DNA from: Mycolicibacterium goodii
Lineage (GTDB): Bacteria; Actinomycetota; Actinomycetes; Mycobacteriales; Mycobacteriaceae
Assembly: GCF_022370755.2 (NCBI RefSeq)
Contig: NZ_CP092364.2
Coordinates: 372,001 to 436,000, forward strand
Length of the DNA: 64,000 nucleotides
Direction of reading: 5' to 3'
Both the position numbers and the translations under genes were made by a program. Positions 9,020 to 17,378 of the stretch are shown piece after piece; the first letter of the stretch is position 1; the number at the start of each line of letters is the position of its first letter. Below the pieces are notes generated by a model. It had not been told where the DNA came from. It worked only from the letters and a program-made list of their open reading frames with translations, and made no database searches.

Positions 9020-9097
9020 CGTTGGCGTCATTTATCGACAAACCGTGTTTACGGTTTGAATTGCTTGAACAAATGGGCGCCGGTATTTATTCCCCGA

Positions 9098-9409
9098 TCA
9101 GCAGGCGACGTCGACGTAGACCGTGCGCGAGACGACCGTGGTGTTGATGGAGCCCCCGCCCCGCGAGTCATCGGTGGAATGTGTCTGGCCCTGGCGTACT
9201 CCCACCACCGTGCAACTGGACAGCGGAGCGGCGCCGGTCCGGTTGACAATGACGTGGTAGCCGCTGGTTTGGAGGCTCCGAACGGTTTGTTCCACCGACT
9301 GCTCCGTCGGTGCGGCCGCAGCGGTGCCGCCCATGAACAGGGCCGCAGAGGCCATGGCGCCCAAGGTGAGCGCGCCGAGTGTGTGACTCTTCGTCTTTTC
9401 CGAACTCAT
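9098..9409 (-). CDS. Small secreted protein, conserved in mycobacteria
   Basis: A 103-residue exported protein of unknown function. It has a Sec signal peptide (charged SSEKTKSH, hydrophobic core to about residue 32, likely cut near TAAAAPT). The mature ~70 residues include the pattern VRSLQTSGYHVIVNR, reminiscent of a small alpha-beta fold, and two Cys (in SSCTVVG and at the C-terminal residue) that may form a disulfide. It is divergent from another secreted-protein gene 215 bp away and is followed by an intrinsic terminator. Confidence 0.7.
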   Translation of the reverse strand: MSSEKTKSHTLGALTLGAMASAALFMGGTAAAAPTEQSVEQTVRSLQTSGYHVIVNRTGAAPLSSCTVVGVRQGQTHSTDDSRGGGSINTTVVSRTVYVDVAC

Positions 9410-9624
9410 TTCCCAACCCTTCGTTCAGACGGATCGGTAGTCCCGCTACTCCCGATTGCCGTCTACCGAGTGCAATTTCGGATCGATGCGGAAAATTCCA
9501 GAAATTCACATCTTTTTCTCAGCAGATTTCGAACCTGCTGCGAGCTTGCGGCCGGGTTGCTAGCATCCCCGTCGACCACACCGCCGTAAGTGTTGTTACG
9601 AACGCCGGGAACAGAGGAGCGCAC

Positions 9625-10164
9625 ATGATCCGCCACTTCGCTGTGACGACAGCGGCAATCGCCGCGGTGCTGTTCTCGGCTGGACACGCCTCGGCGGAGC
9701 CGGCGGCACCCGACCACGAGGCCGCGCTCGACGGCGAGGTGTACGCGATCGGCATGTGCTACGACCCGGCGCACCCGCTGCCGCAGCAGCCCCAGGTGTT
9801 CGACTACAACTGCGACAAGACCGGTGTGCTGCAGGACATGACATGGACGCAGTGGGGAAAGGACGGCGCACGGGGTACCGGCATCGACAACGCGGTCGAG
9901 TGCCAGCCGAACTGCGCGCAGGGTACTCGTCTGCTGAATCCCGTTGTGGTGCATGCCTGGAACCCGCTGCCGTCGGACAGCCCGGCGTGCCCGGCGAACG
10001 CGCGGTTCTACTCCGATCTGACGATCGCGTATCCGCACGAGGTGCCGCCGTGGATCTCGCCGGGGTCACAGTGGTCTCCTGGCACCGATTTCACGACTGT
10101 CGACGGGATGCCCGCGGTGCACTTCTCGGGGCTGACCTCGAATTGCGAGGACCAGCTCCGATAG
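9625..10164 (+). CDS. Secreted protein of unknown function
   Basis: A 179-residue exported protein. ATG at 9625 is preceded by AGAGGAG; in-frame upstream codons lack a ribosome site. The signal peptide (MIRHFAVTTAAIAAVLFSAG) ends near HASAEPA. The mature part has six Cys (around GMCYDP, YNCDK, VECQPNC, SPACPAN and SNCEDQ), consistent with a disulfide-bonded cell-envelope protein, and is rich in Trp and Pro. I do not recognise a functional family. The downstream MFS gene is convergent with a 6-bp gap. Confidence 0.7.
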   Translation: MIRHFAVTTAAIAAVLFSAGHASAEPAAPDHEAALDGEVYAIGMCYDPAHPLPQQPQVFDYNCDKTGVLQDMTWTQWGKDGARGTGIDNAVECQPNCAQGTRLLNPVVVHAWNPLPSDSPACPANARFYSDLTIAYPHEVPPWISPGSQWSPGTDFTTVDGMPAVHFSGLTSNCEDQLR

Positions 10165-10170
10165 TCGCGC

Positions 10171-11391
10171 TCAGGAAGAAGTCCGGTCCCGGCGCTGCAC
10201 CGCGACCGACAGCGTGAGCACGAGCAGTCCGCCCACCGCAAGGGCCGCCCCCGCCGCGGCGGGTGCGGTGTAGCCGAAACCTGCGGCGATCACGAGACCA
10301 CCAACCCAGGCGCCGGTCGCATTGCCGATGTTGAGCGCAGAGTGGTTGAGCGCGGCGGCGAGGGTCTGTGCATCGCGGGCGACGTCCATGAGCCGCGTCT
10401 GCAACGCGGGCCCCACCGCGGATCCGGCCACGCCGATGCCGAACAGCACCAGCAATGCCGACCACGGCTGATGCGAAGCCGCGACGAACACGGCGAGCAG
10501 CATTCCGAGGGAACCCAGCGACACGTAGAGAGCGCGGATCACCGAGATGTCCGCCAGACGTCCGCCGAGCAGGTTGCCGATCACCATGCCGAGGCCGAAC
10601 ACCATGAGTGCGAGGGGCACGAGTCCGCGTGACAGGCCGGCGACGTCGGTCATGGTGGTGCTGATGTAGGTGTACACCGCGAACATGCCACCGAAGCCGA
10701 TCATGCCGACGAGCACCGCCAGCCACACCTGCGGACGGCGCAGCGCGCCGAGTTCGGTCAGAGGACTGCTGACGTGCATGGTGCGCAACTGCTCGGGTAG
10801 CCAGAACCACAGCGCGGTCAGCGTCAGCACGCCGACGAAAACCACGAGCCCGAATGCGCTGCGCCATCCGAGCACCTGGCCGAGCCACGACGCCATCGGC
10901 ACCCCGAGAACCGTCGCGATCGTCAGACCGGACAGTACGTGGGCGACGGCCTTGGCCCGGTTCGCCGGGCCCATCAGATGCGCGGCCGCGAGCGCTGCCA
11001 CCCCGAAGTACGCGCCGTGGGGCAGGCCGGCCACGAAGCGGGCGATCACGAGCGTCGGGTACGACGGCGCGAACATGCTCGCGACGTTGCCGAGTGTGAA
11101 GACCGCCATGAGCCCGAGTAGCAGGGCCCGGCGGGGCACCCGCGCGGTCACCGCCGCGAGCACCGGAGCGCCGACCACCACGCCGAGGGCGTAGGCCGAT
11201 ATGACGTGGCCCGCGGTCGGCTCGGTGATGCCGAACCCCGACGCGATGTCGGGCAGGAGGCCCATCGCGACGAACTCGGCGGTCCCGATGCCGAAACCAC
11301 CGAGCGCGAGCGCGAACACCGCGAGCCACCGCACGGTGGTGTCGGTGGCGACGACCGAGACGGGCCGGTTCGGTTGCAGGGACGTTGTCAT
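10171..11391 (-). CDS. MFS transporter, AraJ/drug-efflux type
   Basis: A 406-residue 12-span permease of the DHA1 drug:H+ antiporter or sugar-efflux group. ATG at 11391 is chosen because it lies directly before the first hydrophobic segment; the frame runs open to 11544 without a ribosome site. Family marks are GFGIGTAEFVAMGLLPDIA in span 1 and the repeated VISAYALGVVVGAPVLAA span 2, followed by the RxPRRALLLGL loop. Efflux of a drug or sugar is expected, with substrate unknown. Its neighbours give no pathway. Confidence 0.8.
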   Translation of the reverse strand: MTTSLQPNRPVSVVATDTTVRWLAVFALALGGFGIGTAEFVAMGLLPDIASGFGITEPTAGHVISAYALGVVVGAPVLAAVTARVPRRALLLGLMAVFTLGNVASMFAPSYPTLVIARFVAGLPHGAYFGVAALAAAHLMGPANRAKAVAHVLSGLTIATVLGVPMASWLGQVLGWRSAFGLVVFVGVLTLTALWFWLPEQLRTMHVSSPLTELGALRRPQVWLAVLVGMIGFGGMFAVYTYISTTMTDVAGLSRGLVPLALMVFGLGMVIGNLLGGRLADISVIRALYVSLGSLGMLLAVFVAASHQPWSALLVLFGIGVAGSAVGPALQTRLMDVARDAQTLAAALNHSALNIGNATGAWVGGLVIAAGFGYTAPAAAGAALAVGGLLVLTLSVAVQRRDRTSS

Positions 11392-11510
11392 CAAATACAG
11401 CTCTTCCGATTGCTGGGGACGGGTCCTGAGCTCTCGGACGGCGTTGGCGAGAACAACGCCTGCAACGGTATCGGCAACGCCGATGTTCCGACAAACGAAC
11501 GTGGTTGGGA

Positions 11511-12395
11511 TTACACCTTGGCGATCACGTTCTCGGCGAACCACTCGAGGTTGCGGATCTTCTGGTCCAGCGGCTCGGTGTCCTCACCTTCGATGTAGGG
11601 GATCCGGAAGCCGACGATGACGTCCGTGACGCCTTTGTCCTCAAGGCGTTTGATGCCGTCGACGGTGAACGCGTCGGCCGATATGACGTGGATCTCGTAG
11701 TCCTCACTCGGCGCCTCACCGGTCTTTTCGGCGTGCTCCTCGCGAAACTGCTTGAGGCGGGCCAAGAGTCGGTCGAGCTCTTCGGGCGTGCCGCCGCCGT
11801 GCATCCAGCCGTCGCAGCGTGCGGCGCGGCGTAGTGCGGCATCGGCGTGGCCGCCGACGAGGATGGGCACCGGCTTGGACGGCGCAGGTGTCATCTTGGT
11901 CTTGGCGATGTCGTAGAACTCGCCGTGGTATTCGAAGTAGTCGCCGGTGGTCAGTCCGCGGATGATGTCGATGCACTCGTCCATGCGCTTGCCGCGTTTG
12001 GCGAACGGCACCTGCATCAACTCGTAATCCTCGGGCCAGGGGCTGGTGCCGACGCCGAGACCCAGTCGATTGTCGAACAATGCATTGAGCGACCCGGCCT
12101 GCTTGGCCACCAGGGCCGGCGGGCGGATCGGCAGCTTGAGCACGAAGAAGTTGAACTTCAGCGTCGTCGTCGACGCGCACAGGGCCGACGCCAGCACGAA
12201 CGCTTCGATGAAGGCCTTGCCGTCGAGGAACTCGCGGCTGCCGTCGGGCGTGTACGGGTACTTCGAGTCGGATTCCAGTGGGTACGCGACGCTGTCCGGA
12301 ATGGTCATGGCGTCGTATCCGGCGGCCTCGGCCGCCTTGGCGAGTGGGATGTAGTAGGTCGGATCGGTCATTGCTTCGGCATATGTGAACCGCAT
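11511..12395 (-). CDS. LLM-class F420-dependent oxidoreductase
   Basis: A 294-residue luciferase-like TIM-barrel oxidoreductase. Features are the N-terminal strand with AEAAGYDAMTIPDS, the central block NRLGLGVGTSPWPEDYELMQVPFAKRGKRMDECIDIIRGL, and PVPILVGGHADAALRRAARCDGW, all typical of mycobacterial F420-using members. The partner cofactor F420 is inferred from the family. A KstR-type half-palindrome lies 12-25 bases upstream of the ATG, so the gene is probably repressed by KstR and induced by cholesterol or other sterol catabolites. It stands alone, convergent with no gene and divergent from the ANTAR regulator. Confidence 0.85.
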   Translation of the reverse strand: MRFTYAEAMTDPTYYIPLAKAAEAAGYDAMTIPDSVAYPLESDSKYPYTPDGSREFLDGKAFIEAFVLASALCASTTTLKFNFFVLKLPIRPPALVAKQAGSLNALFDNRLGLGVGTSPWPEDYELMQVPFAKRGKRMDECIDIIRGLTTGDYFEYHGEFYDIAKTKMTPAPSKPVPILVGGHADAALRRAARCDGWMHGGGTPEELDRLLARLKQFREEHAEKTGEAPSEDYEIHVISADAFTVDGIKRLEDKGVTDVIVGFRIPYIEGEDTEPLDQKIRNLEWFAENVIAKV

Positions 12396-12406
12396 ACCCC
12401 ACAGAC

Positions 12407-12420
12407 TAGAACGTGTTCTA
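12407..12420. promoter_or_regulatory. KstR-like operator
   Basis: TAGAACGTGTTCTA fits the KstR motif TNNAACNNGTTNNA exactly, with 6-bp inverted arms around a 2-base centre. It lies 12 bases upstream of the oxidoreductase ATG (minus strand) and about 110 bases upstream of the ANTAR gene. KstR is the sterol-responsive TetR repressor of mycobacteria. Confidence 0.65.
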
Positions 12421-12528
12421 AATTTCGTGTGGTCGGATCGCCATACCCGCTGGCCACGTTATTCTGGAACCCGTCGACTTCGACGTCGTCACCGGGTTGT
12501 CCGGCGGCATGGATCGAACGGAGCGGAC

Positions 12529-13242
12529 ATGTCGGTGAGCCAGAACGAGGTCATCTCGCAGCACATCAGCAATCTGATCCGCGACGTGCACACGCGCCGC
12601 GCGACCGATACGGATGCCGTGCTCGGCGAGCTCACCCAGAGCGCTGTCGAGTACGTCCCCGGCGCGCAGTATGCGGGCATCACGATCGCCGGGCGCGACG
12701 GCAAGGTCCACACCGCCGCGACCACGAGTGACTACCCCGCGGTCCTGGATGAAATACAGCAACGTGTCGAGAGCGGACCGTGTCTGACCGCCGCGTGGGA
12801 GCAGCATGTCACCCGGATCGACGACATGGAAACCGAGCAGCGCTGGCCCGCGTACTGCCGCGAGGCGTTGGCGGAAACACCGATCCGCTCGGTCCTGGCA
12901 TACCAGCTCTACGCCGACAACCAGACCATGGGCGCGCTGAACTTCTACGCCGAGGTCCCCGGTGCCTTCGACGCCGATGCGGTGGAGTCCGGCCTCATCA
13001 TCGCCACCCACGCGGCGCTCGTGTGGAGCCTGATGCGGCGCGACGAGCAGTTCCGCAGCGCGCTGGCGTCGCGTGACATCATCGGCCAGGCCAAGGGCAT
13101 GCTGATGGAGCGCTACGGGATCGATGCCGGCCAGGCCTTCGAGGTCCTCAAGAAGCTCTCGCAGAGCTCCAACACACCCCTCGTCGAAGTGGCGCGGGAG
13201 ATCGTCACCGTGGAGCGGCCGGCTGATGTCACCCGCCAGTGA
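12529..13242 (+). CDS. GAF-ANTAR transcription antitermination regulator
   Basis: A 237-residue RNA-binding regulator. A GAF domain spans about residues 25-150 (EYVPGAQYAGITIAGRDG, then SGPCLTAAW). The ANTAR domain spans about 170-230: ALASRDIIGQAKGMLMERYGIDAGQAFEVLKKLSQ, the usual three-helix RNA-binding bundle. ATG at 12529 is used because it begins the conserved part. ANTAR proteins bind dual hexaloop hairpins in nascent RNA and prevent termination. In mycobacteria the GAF-ANTAR arrangement is common, and the signal is usually unknown. The next gene overlaps its stop by 17 bases, so they are co-expressed. Confidence 0.88.
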   Translation: MSVSQNEVISQHISNLIRDVHTRRATDTDAVLGELTQSAVEYVPGAQYAGITIAGRDGKVHTAATTSDYPAVLDEIQQRVESGPCLTAAWEQHVTRIDDMETEQRWPAYCREALAETPIRSVLAYQLYADNQTMGALNFYAEVPGAFDADAVESGLIIATHAALVWSLMRRDEQFRSALASRDIIGQAKGMLMERYGIDAGQAFEVLKKLSQSSNTPLVEVAREIVTVERPADVTRQ

Positions 13243-13630
13243 CGGCGAGGATTGTGACCGCTTCGCGCGCGAGAACCGCGTCGCCGCGGCTGATGCGCGT
13301 GCGGGAGAGCTCGCCCAGCGCCGTGCCGAATTGATGCGCGGGCGCGGCTCGAACGCGGGTGACGTCACGCTTGCCACCTTGCGCGCCGAACAAGCCCGGT
13401 TGCGCGCGTCCGACGCGTTCGTTTCTGCGGCGCGACGGCATCGCGGCGCAGCAGCAGCCCACCGGCGTGCCGCAGCGGTCCACGAGCAGGCTGCCCTCTC
13501 GAGCGATGATGCCGCGACGGAGATGCATCAAGACGCCGCCTCGGCGCACCGCGCCGAGGCCGAGCGGCATGAAGCGGCGGCTGCGGCCGACGACGCCGCG
13601 GCCGCCGGTGCCGACCAGACGGACGACTAG
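13226..13630 (+). CDS. Ala/Arg-rich helical protein of unknown function
   Basis: A 134-residue hydrophilic protein starting inside the ANTAR gene (17-base overlap), so probably translationally coupled to it. About a third of residues are Ala, with regularly spaced Arg, Glu and His (AARRHRGAAAAHRRAAAVHEQAA and similar), predicting one long helix or coiled coil with no membrane span or signal peptide. Such short Ala-rich partners follow GAF-ANTAR genes in several mycobacteria, but the function is not known. It ends overlapping the stop of the convergent cheR gene by 4 bases. Confidence 0.6.
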   Translation: MSPASDGEDCDRFARENRVAAADARAGELAQRRAELMRGRGSNAGDVTLATLRAEQARLRASDAFVSAARRHRGAAAAHRRAAAVHEQAALSSDDAATEMHQDAASAHRAEAERHEAAAAADDAAAAGADQTDD

Positions 13631-15477
13631 GAGTTCGTCGGGAGCAGGTCCTCCATCAGCAGCAAAGCGCCCTTCACGCTGCCTTCTGGTGATTGGAACG
13701 CCGCGCACGTGACCCTGATGCGGGCGGCACGTCCGCGACGGTTGACCGCGTCGACGACGACCTCGCCGGCATCACCGGCATCGACGAAGGCGTCGCCGAT
13801 CAGCGGCCGCACCTGATCGAGCGGCAGGCCCATGTCCAGGGAGGTCAACGGGGTTCCCACGGTCTCGTCGGCACGCAGTCCCCACAGGTCCTCGCAGTGA
13901 CGGTTCCAGACCACGACATTCATCTCCCGGTCGACGACCACCATCCCGAGTTGGAGCGAGTTCACCATCGAATCGAGGAAGGTGCGCGCGTCCTCGAGCT
14001 CGATGCTGCGGTCGCGCAGCGTGTCGTTGATGGTGTGCAGTTCGTCGTTGGTGGACTGCAGTTCCTCGTTCATCGTCTCGAGTTCTTCGTTGGTGGACTG
14101 GAGTTCTTCGTTGGTGGTCTCCAATTCCTCCACCGTCGACTGCAGTTCCTCGTTTGTGGTCTCGAGTTCTTCGTTGGTGGACTGCAACTCCTCGTAGGCC
14201 GCCTCGAGCTGGCGGTTGGTCTGGACGACCTTGTCGACGAGTGCACGGGTGGCCGAGACGTCGAAGAACACGATGGACACGCCGAGCAGACCGTTCTCGT
14301 TGTCCACCAGCGGGTTCACGTGGATCTCGAACCACACGGTCTCCGAACCCGGGCGCTGCCATTTCACATCCTGGATGCGCGCGGATCGCCGCTCGACCTT
14401 GCACTGCTCGATGTAGGCGCGCAGTTCCACAGGCCGATAGGAGATCTCGAGGTCGCGCAGCAGCCGTCCGATGTCGCGGGCCGACAGCCCGAAGATGGAT
14501 TCGGCCTGCTGATTGATCATCGCGACGGTGTCATCGCCGGTCACGACGATCTGAGCGACCGGGCTGGCCCGGAACGCCAGGTCACGCACCGTGGTCAGCC
14601 CAGGGAGGTCGCCGTGCCGGTCGTACATCGCCGCGGTGGGGTCGAGGCGGTCGATACCCGAGTGCGAACCGGCCGCTTTGCGGAAGATCCGGTGCTTGAG
14701 GTTCAGCGGAGTGAACCGGTCGGCATGGCTGAGCAGCATCTCGGCGTGGCCGAGGAACAGCGTCCCCTGTGCGGCGAGGGCAAAATGCAAGCGGCTGAGG
14801 ACATTTCGCTGGGTCTCTGCGTTGAGGTACATCAGGGTGTTGCGGCACACCAGCAGATCGACCCGCGAGATCGGCGCGTCCTTCACCAGGTCGTTGCGCC
14901 CGAAGATCACCGCGCGGCGCAGGTCCTTGTGGAACACGTAGCGGCCGTTGACGTGCTCGAAGTACGTCGACAGCAGTGGCGGCGGCACCGATTCGACGGC
15001 CCTGGCGTCGTACGCGGCGGCGCGGGCCTCGGTGAGCGCATCCTCGTCGACGTCGGTGGCGTAGATCTTGACGCGTTGACGGAAGGCCTCTGGTCCGAGT
15101 GTCTCGGCGAGCAGCATGGCGAGCGTGTAGGCCTCCTGCCCGGACGCGCACCCCGCGCTCCAGACCCGGATGGGATCGTCGGGACCGCGCTCGGCGAGCA
15201 TTCGTGGAATCACGTCGCTGCGGACGAACTCCCATGCGCCCGGATCACGGAAGAACGCCGTGACGTTGATGAGGATCGTGTTGAACAGCGCCGAGAACTC
15301 GTCGGAACTCGCCTGAAGCACGTCGAGGTACTCCTCGAAGCTCTGACAAACCGCCTGGTCCATCCGGTGCCGAACGCGGCGCATCAGCGATGTGCGCTTG
15401 TAACCCGTGAAGTCGAACCCGCGTGAGTCGCGCATGTAGCGCAGCAGCGCTTCGAACGATTCGTCGGTCTGTTCCAT
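13627..15477 (-). CDS. cheR: CheR-type methyltransferase with PAS, coiled coil, PAS
   Basis: A 616-residue protein. CheR N-domain about 1-75 (TSLMRRVRHRM, NVTAFFRDP), SAM-binding domain about 80-270 (VWSAGCASGQEAYTLAMLL at ~105-123, ATDVDEDAL, LLVCRNTLMYLN), PAS 1 about 300-410, a coiled coil about 410-500 made of near-perfect TNEELQS/TNEELET heptads, PAS 2 about 500-612. This is the C-terminal part of the CheB-CheR-PAS hybrid seen in other bacteria, here encoded apart from CheB. ATG at 15477 begins the CheR fold; upstream sequence in the same frame has no family match. Its normal partners, methyl-accepting chemotaxis receptors, are not seen in the window. Confidence 0.9.
   Translation of the reverse strand: MEQTDESFEALLRYMRDSRGFDFTGYKRTSLMRRVRHRMDQAVCQSFEEYLDVLQASSDEFSALFNTILINVTAFFRDPGAWEFVRSDVIPRMLAERGPDDPIRVWSAGCASGQEAYTLAMLLAETLGPEAFRQRVKIYATDVDEDALTEARAAAYDARAVESVPPPLLSTYFEHVNGRYVFHKDLRRAVIFGRNDLVKDAPISRVDLLVCRNTLMYLNAETQRNVLSRLHFALAAQGTLFLGHAEMLLSHADRFTPLNLKHRIFRKAAGSHSGIDRLDPTAAMYDRHGDLPGLTTVRDLAFRASPVAQIVVTGDDTVAMINQQAESIFGLSARDIGRLLRDLEISYRPVELRAYIEQCKVERRSARIQDVKWQRPGSETVWFEIHVNPLVDNENGLLGVSIVFFDVSATRALVDKVVQTNRQLEAAYEELQSTNEELETTNEELQSTVEELETTNEELQSTNEELETMNEELQSTNDELHTINDTLRDRSIELEDARTFLDSMVNSLQLGMVVVDREMNVVVWNRHCEDLWGLRADETVGTPLTSLDMGLPLDQVRPLIGDAFVDAGDAGEVVVDAVNRRGRAARIRVTCAAFQSPEGSVKGALLLMEDLLPTNS
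14023..14178. repeat. In-gene 21-bp heptad repeats (coiled coil)
   Basis: Seven consecutive 21-bp units inside cheR, each encoding one heptad of the form T-N-E-E-L-(Q/E)-(S/T), residues about 434-484. The DNA copies are similar enough (GTTCTTCGTTGGTGG-like on the plus strand) that slippage between them is plausible. The repeat keeps the reading frame and belongs to the coiled coil joining the two PAS domains. Confidence 0.85.
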
Positions 15478-15524
15478 CTCATCCCATCGCCCGCGGTGTG
15501 TCGCGACTGTGACACTACCGGCGG

Positions 15525-16286
15525 TCAGAAGCAGCTCTCGGGACCGATCGCGGCCCAGACCGTTTTGCCGGTCGTGGTGGGAGTGCATCCCCAGGTTCGG
15601 GCGATGCTGGTCACCAGGGCCAGGCCGGACAGCCTGCTGCCGCCTCGACAGGGGTCCTCGTGGCGTACCGCCGGTTCCCGGCTCTCGTCCTCCACGGCGA
15701 CGGTCACGGTGTCGCCCCGACTCTCGAGGATCAGCTTGGGTGAGCTGAACGTATGGTCCAGAACGTTCTCGACCAGGGCGTCGGCGACCACGCAGGTCAC
15801 CGGGATGTATTCGGTGAGTGACCAGCTGAGCAGCCAATCGGTGACGAGTTCCCGTGACCGGCGCACGCTGGAATGGACGGCCGGCAGGTGCGCACGCGCG
15901 CGACGGCGCAGCGGACTCATCCGATCGGCGAGCACCGTGGTGCACGCCTCGTCGAGCGTCGAGCACACCGGAACGTAACGACGGATTCCGTTGCGCCACA
16001 GCGATCTACGGCCTTGGTTGTGCTCGCAGACCAGGAGCACCGGCACATCCGGCCACACGCACACGTGCCATCGCGCGCTGGTGAAGACCGACCACGCCGA
16101 CTCGGTGGGAACCTTCAGCTTGCTGACATTGACGATCACCGCACGCGGCTCGGCCAGCGCCGCCTTGATCACGGTGTCGCGCACCTCGCGGTAGGTGCTG
16201 CTGTCGAGCACGCCGTCGATCGTCAGCAGGCTCATCTCGCCGCGTGAGGTCACCGATACGTTGAGCGGACTTCGCGATCTAGGCAC
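15525..16286 (-). CDS. STAS-HATPase fusion, anti-sigma regulator-like
   Basis: A 253-residue protein joining two domains that are usually separate partners: an N-terminal STAS domain (about 8-100, TIDGVLDSSTYREVRDTVIKA) like anti-sigma-factor antagonists, and a C-terminal RsbW-like HATPase (about 125-250; N-box ADALVENVLDHTF, then AVEDES and GLALVTSIARTWG). GTG at 16286, with GGAGG 6 bases upstream, overlaps the stop of cheB by 8 bases. The position between cheB and cheR suggests it is the output module of that signalling set, perhaps binding a sigma factor. The serine that would be phosphorylated in STAS is SS at about residue 29. Confidence 0.8.
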   Translation of the reverse strand: MPRSRSPLNVSVTSRGEMSLLTIDGVLDSSTYREVRDTVIKAALAEPRAVIVNVSKLKVPTESAWSVFTSARWHVCVWPDVPVLLVCEHNQGRRSLWRNGIRRYVPVCSTLDEACTTVLADRMSPLRRRARAHLPAVHSSVRRSRELVTDWLLSWSLTEYIPVTCVVADALVENVLDHTFSSPKLILESRGDTVTVAVEDESREPAVRHEDPCRGGSRLSGLALVTSIARTWGCTPTTTGKTVWAAIGPESCF

Positions 16287-17283
16287 TGTCGTCCTCCGTA
16301 TGCCGACTGACCTCCGCCAGCCGTTCACTGAGCACCGACACCGCGTGTTCGGCCTCGGCAGCCAGTTCGAGATACCGCCGGGCCATCACGCCTTTGCCGG
16401 TTCTCTCGGCGAGCGTCCTGGACAGCTTGGCCTTTTCCTCCAGGCTGCGCAGGGCCACCCACAGGGCACCCTCGACCTCCTCGTCGCGTGCGCGCAGCAG
16501 TGCGTCGGCGCTCCAGGCGTGGCCGACGCGGCAGCGGAAATTCCCGTCGCTCACTGCCGACAACGATCCGTTGCAGTCGGGGCAGATGTAGCCGGACGGC
16601 GGACCGAGCGCCTCGGAGTCGAAATCGGTGGAGAACCGTTCCGCCATGGCGATCTTGTTTTCGAGCTCCATCGACTCGTCGGGCTCCATGTCGCGCTCCT
16701 CGATCGTCCGCTCGGTGAGCTGCTTGATGAGCCCACCCATGTCGGCCGCATCCGCGACGTGGTCGACCACGCCCGCCTGCACCGCGTTCGTCGGCATCGC
16801 GGGGAACAGCGCATCTGTCGGCGACTGCGCGATCACGACCCCGCCGCGTCTCTTGATGGCCGCGGCGCCGAGGACACCGTCGTCGAGCACCCCCGACAGA
16901 AGGATCCCGATCGTATGCGGCCCGTACGCCAGCGCGACTGAGCGGAACAGCGCGTTGACAGCCGGTCGATGACCGTTCTCTGTGGGGCCTTCGCTGAGCA
17001 CCGCGCGGCTGTCGTGGACCATCAGGTGCCGTCCAGGCCTGGCGACGTAGATCGTGCCGGGCTCCAACAAGGCGCCATCGACCGCCGTGACAGCGGGCAG
17101 TGGACCGGCCCGGTCGAGAATGCGGGCCAGCACGCTCGGTGCATTCGCCGGCATGTGGAGCACCACGAGGATGGCGTAGGACAAATCCCGAGACAGGTTG
17201 GCGGTCAAGCGGGTCAGCGCTTCCACGCCACCGGCCGACGCGCCGACCGCGACAACGCCGTGCTTCGAATCGAATCCTGTCAT
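16279..17283 (-). CDS. cheB: CheB-type protein-glutamate methylesterase
   Basis: A 334-residue protein with a CheB esterase domain but no response-regulator receiver domain. The catalytic triad is present: Ser16 in GASAGG, His43 in VVLHMP and Asp135 in SGVLDDG. After the esterase (about 8-185) comes a C-terminal part with a zinc-knuckle-like pattern (CPDCNG and CRVGHAW, about 240-265) and a helical tail. In hybrid CheB-CheR-PAS proteins this domain precedes CheR; here the two are split, with the STAS-HATPase gene between them and overlapping. In the absence of flagellar or receptor genes, the target is unlikely to be chemotaxis. Confidence 0.88.
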   Translation of the reverse strand: MTGFDSKHGVVAVGASAGGVEALTRLTANLSRDLSYAILVVLHMPANAPSVLARILDRAGPLPAVTAVDGALLEPGTIYVARPGRHLMVHDSRAVLSEGPTENGHRPAVNALFRSVALAYGPHTIGILLSGVLDDGVLGAAAIKRRGGVVIAQSPTDALFPAMPTNAVQAGVVDHVADAADMGGLIKQLTERTIEERDMEPDESMELENKIAMAERFSTDFDSEALGPPSGYICPDCNGSLSAVSDGNFRCRVGHAWSADALLRARDEEVEGALWVALRSLEEKAKLSRTLAERTGKGVMARRYLELAAEAEHAVSVLSERLAEVSRHTEDDSA

Positions 17284-17378
17284 CTCGCCCCCGCGGGCTC
17301 AGTTACCCAAGTATGCGCGCCTCAAACGGGCCAGGCGTGAATTCCGCGCCGGGACGGTTTCACGGGCAGGATGGCCGG

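Noticed and set aside
14023..14178. Regular 21-bp repeats that could resemble a CRISPR array
   Set aside because: They encode coiled-coil heptads in frame inside cheR, with no spacers.
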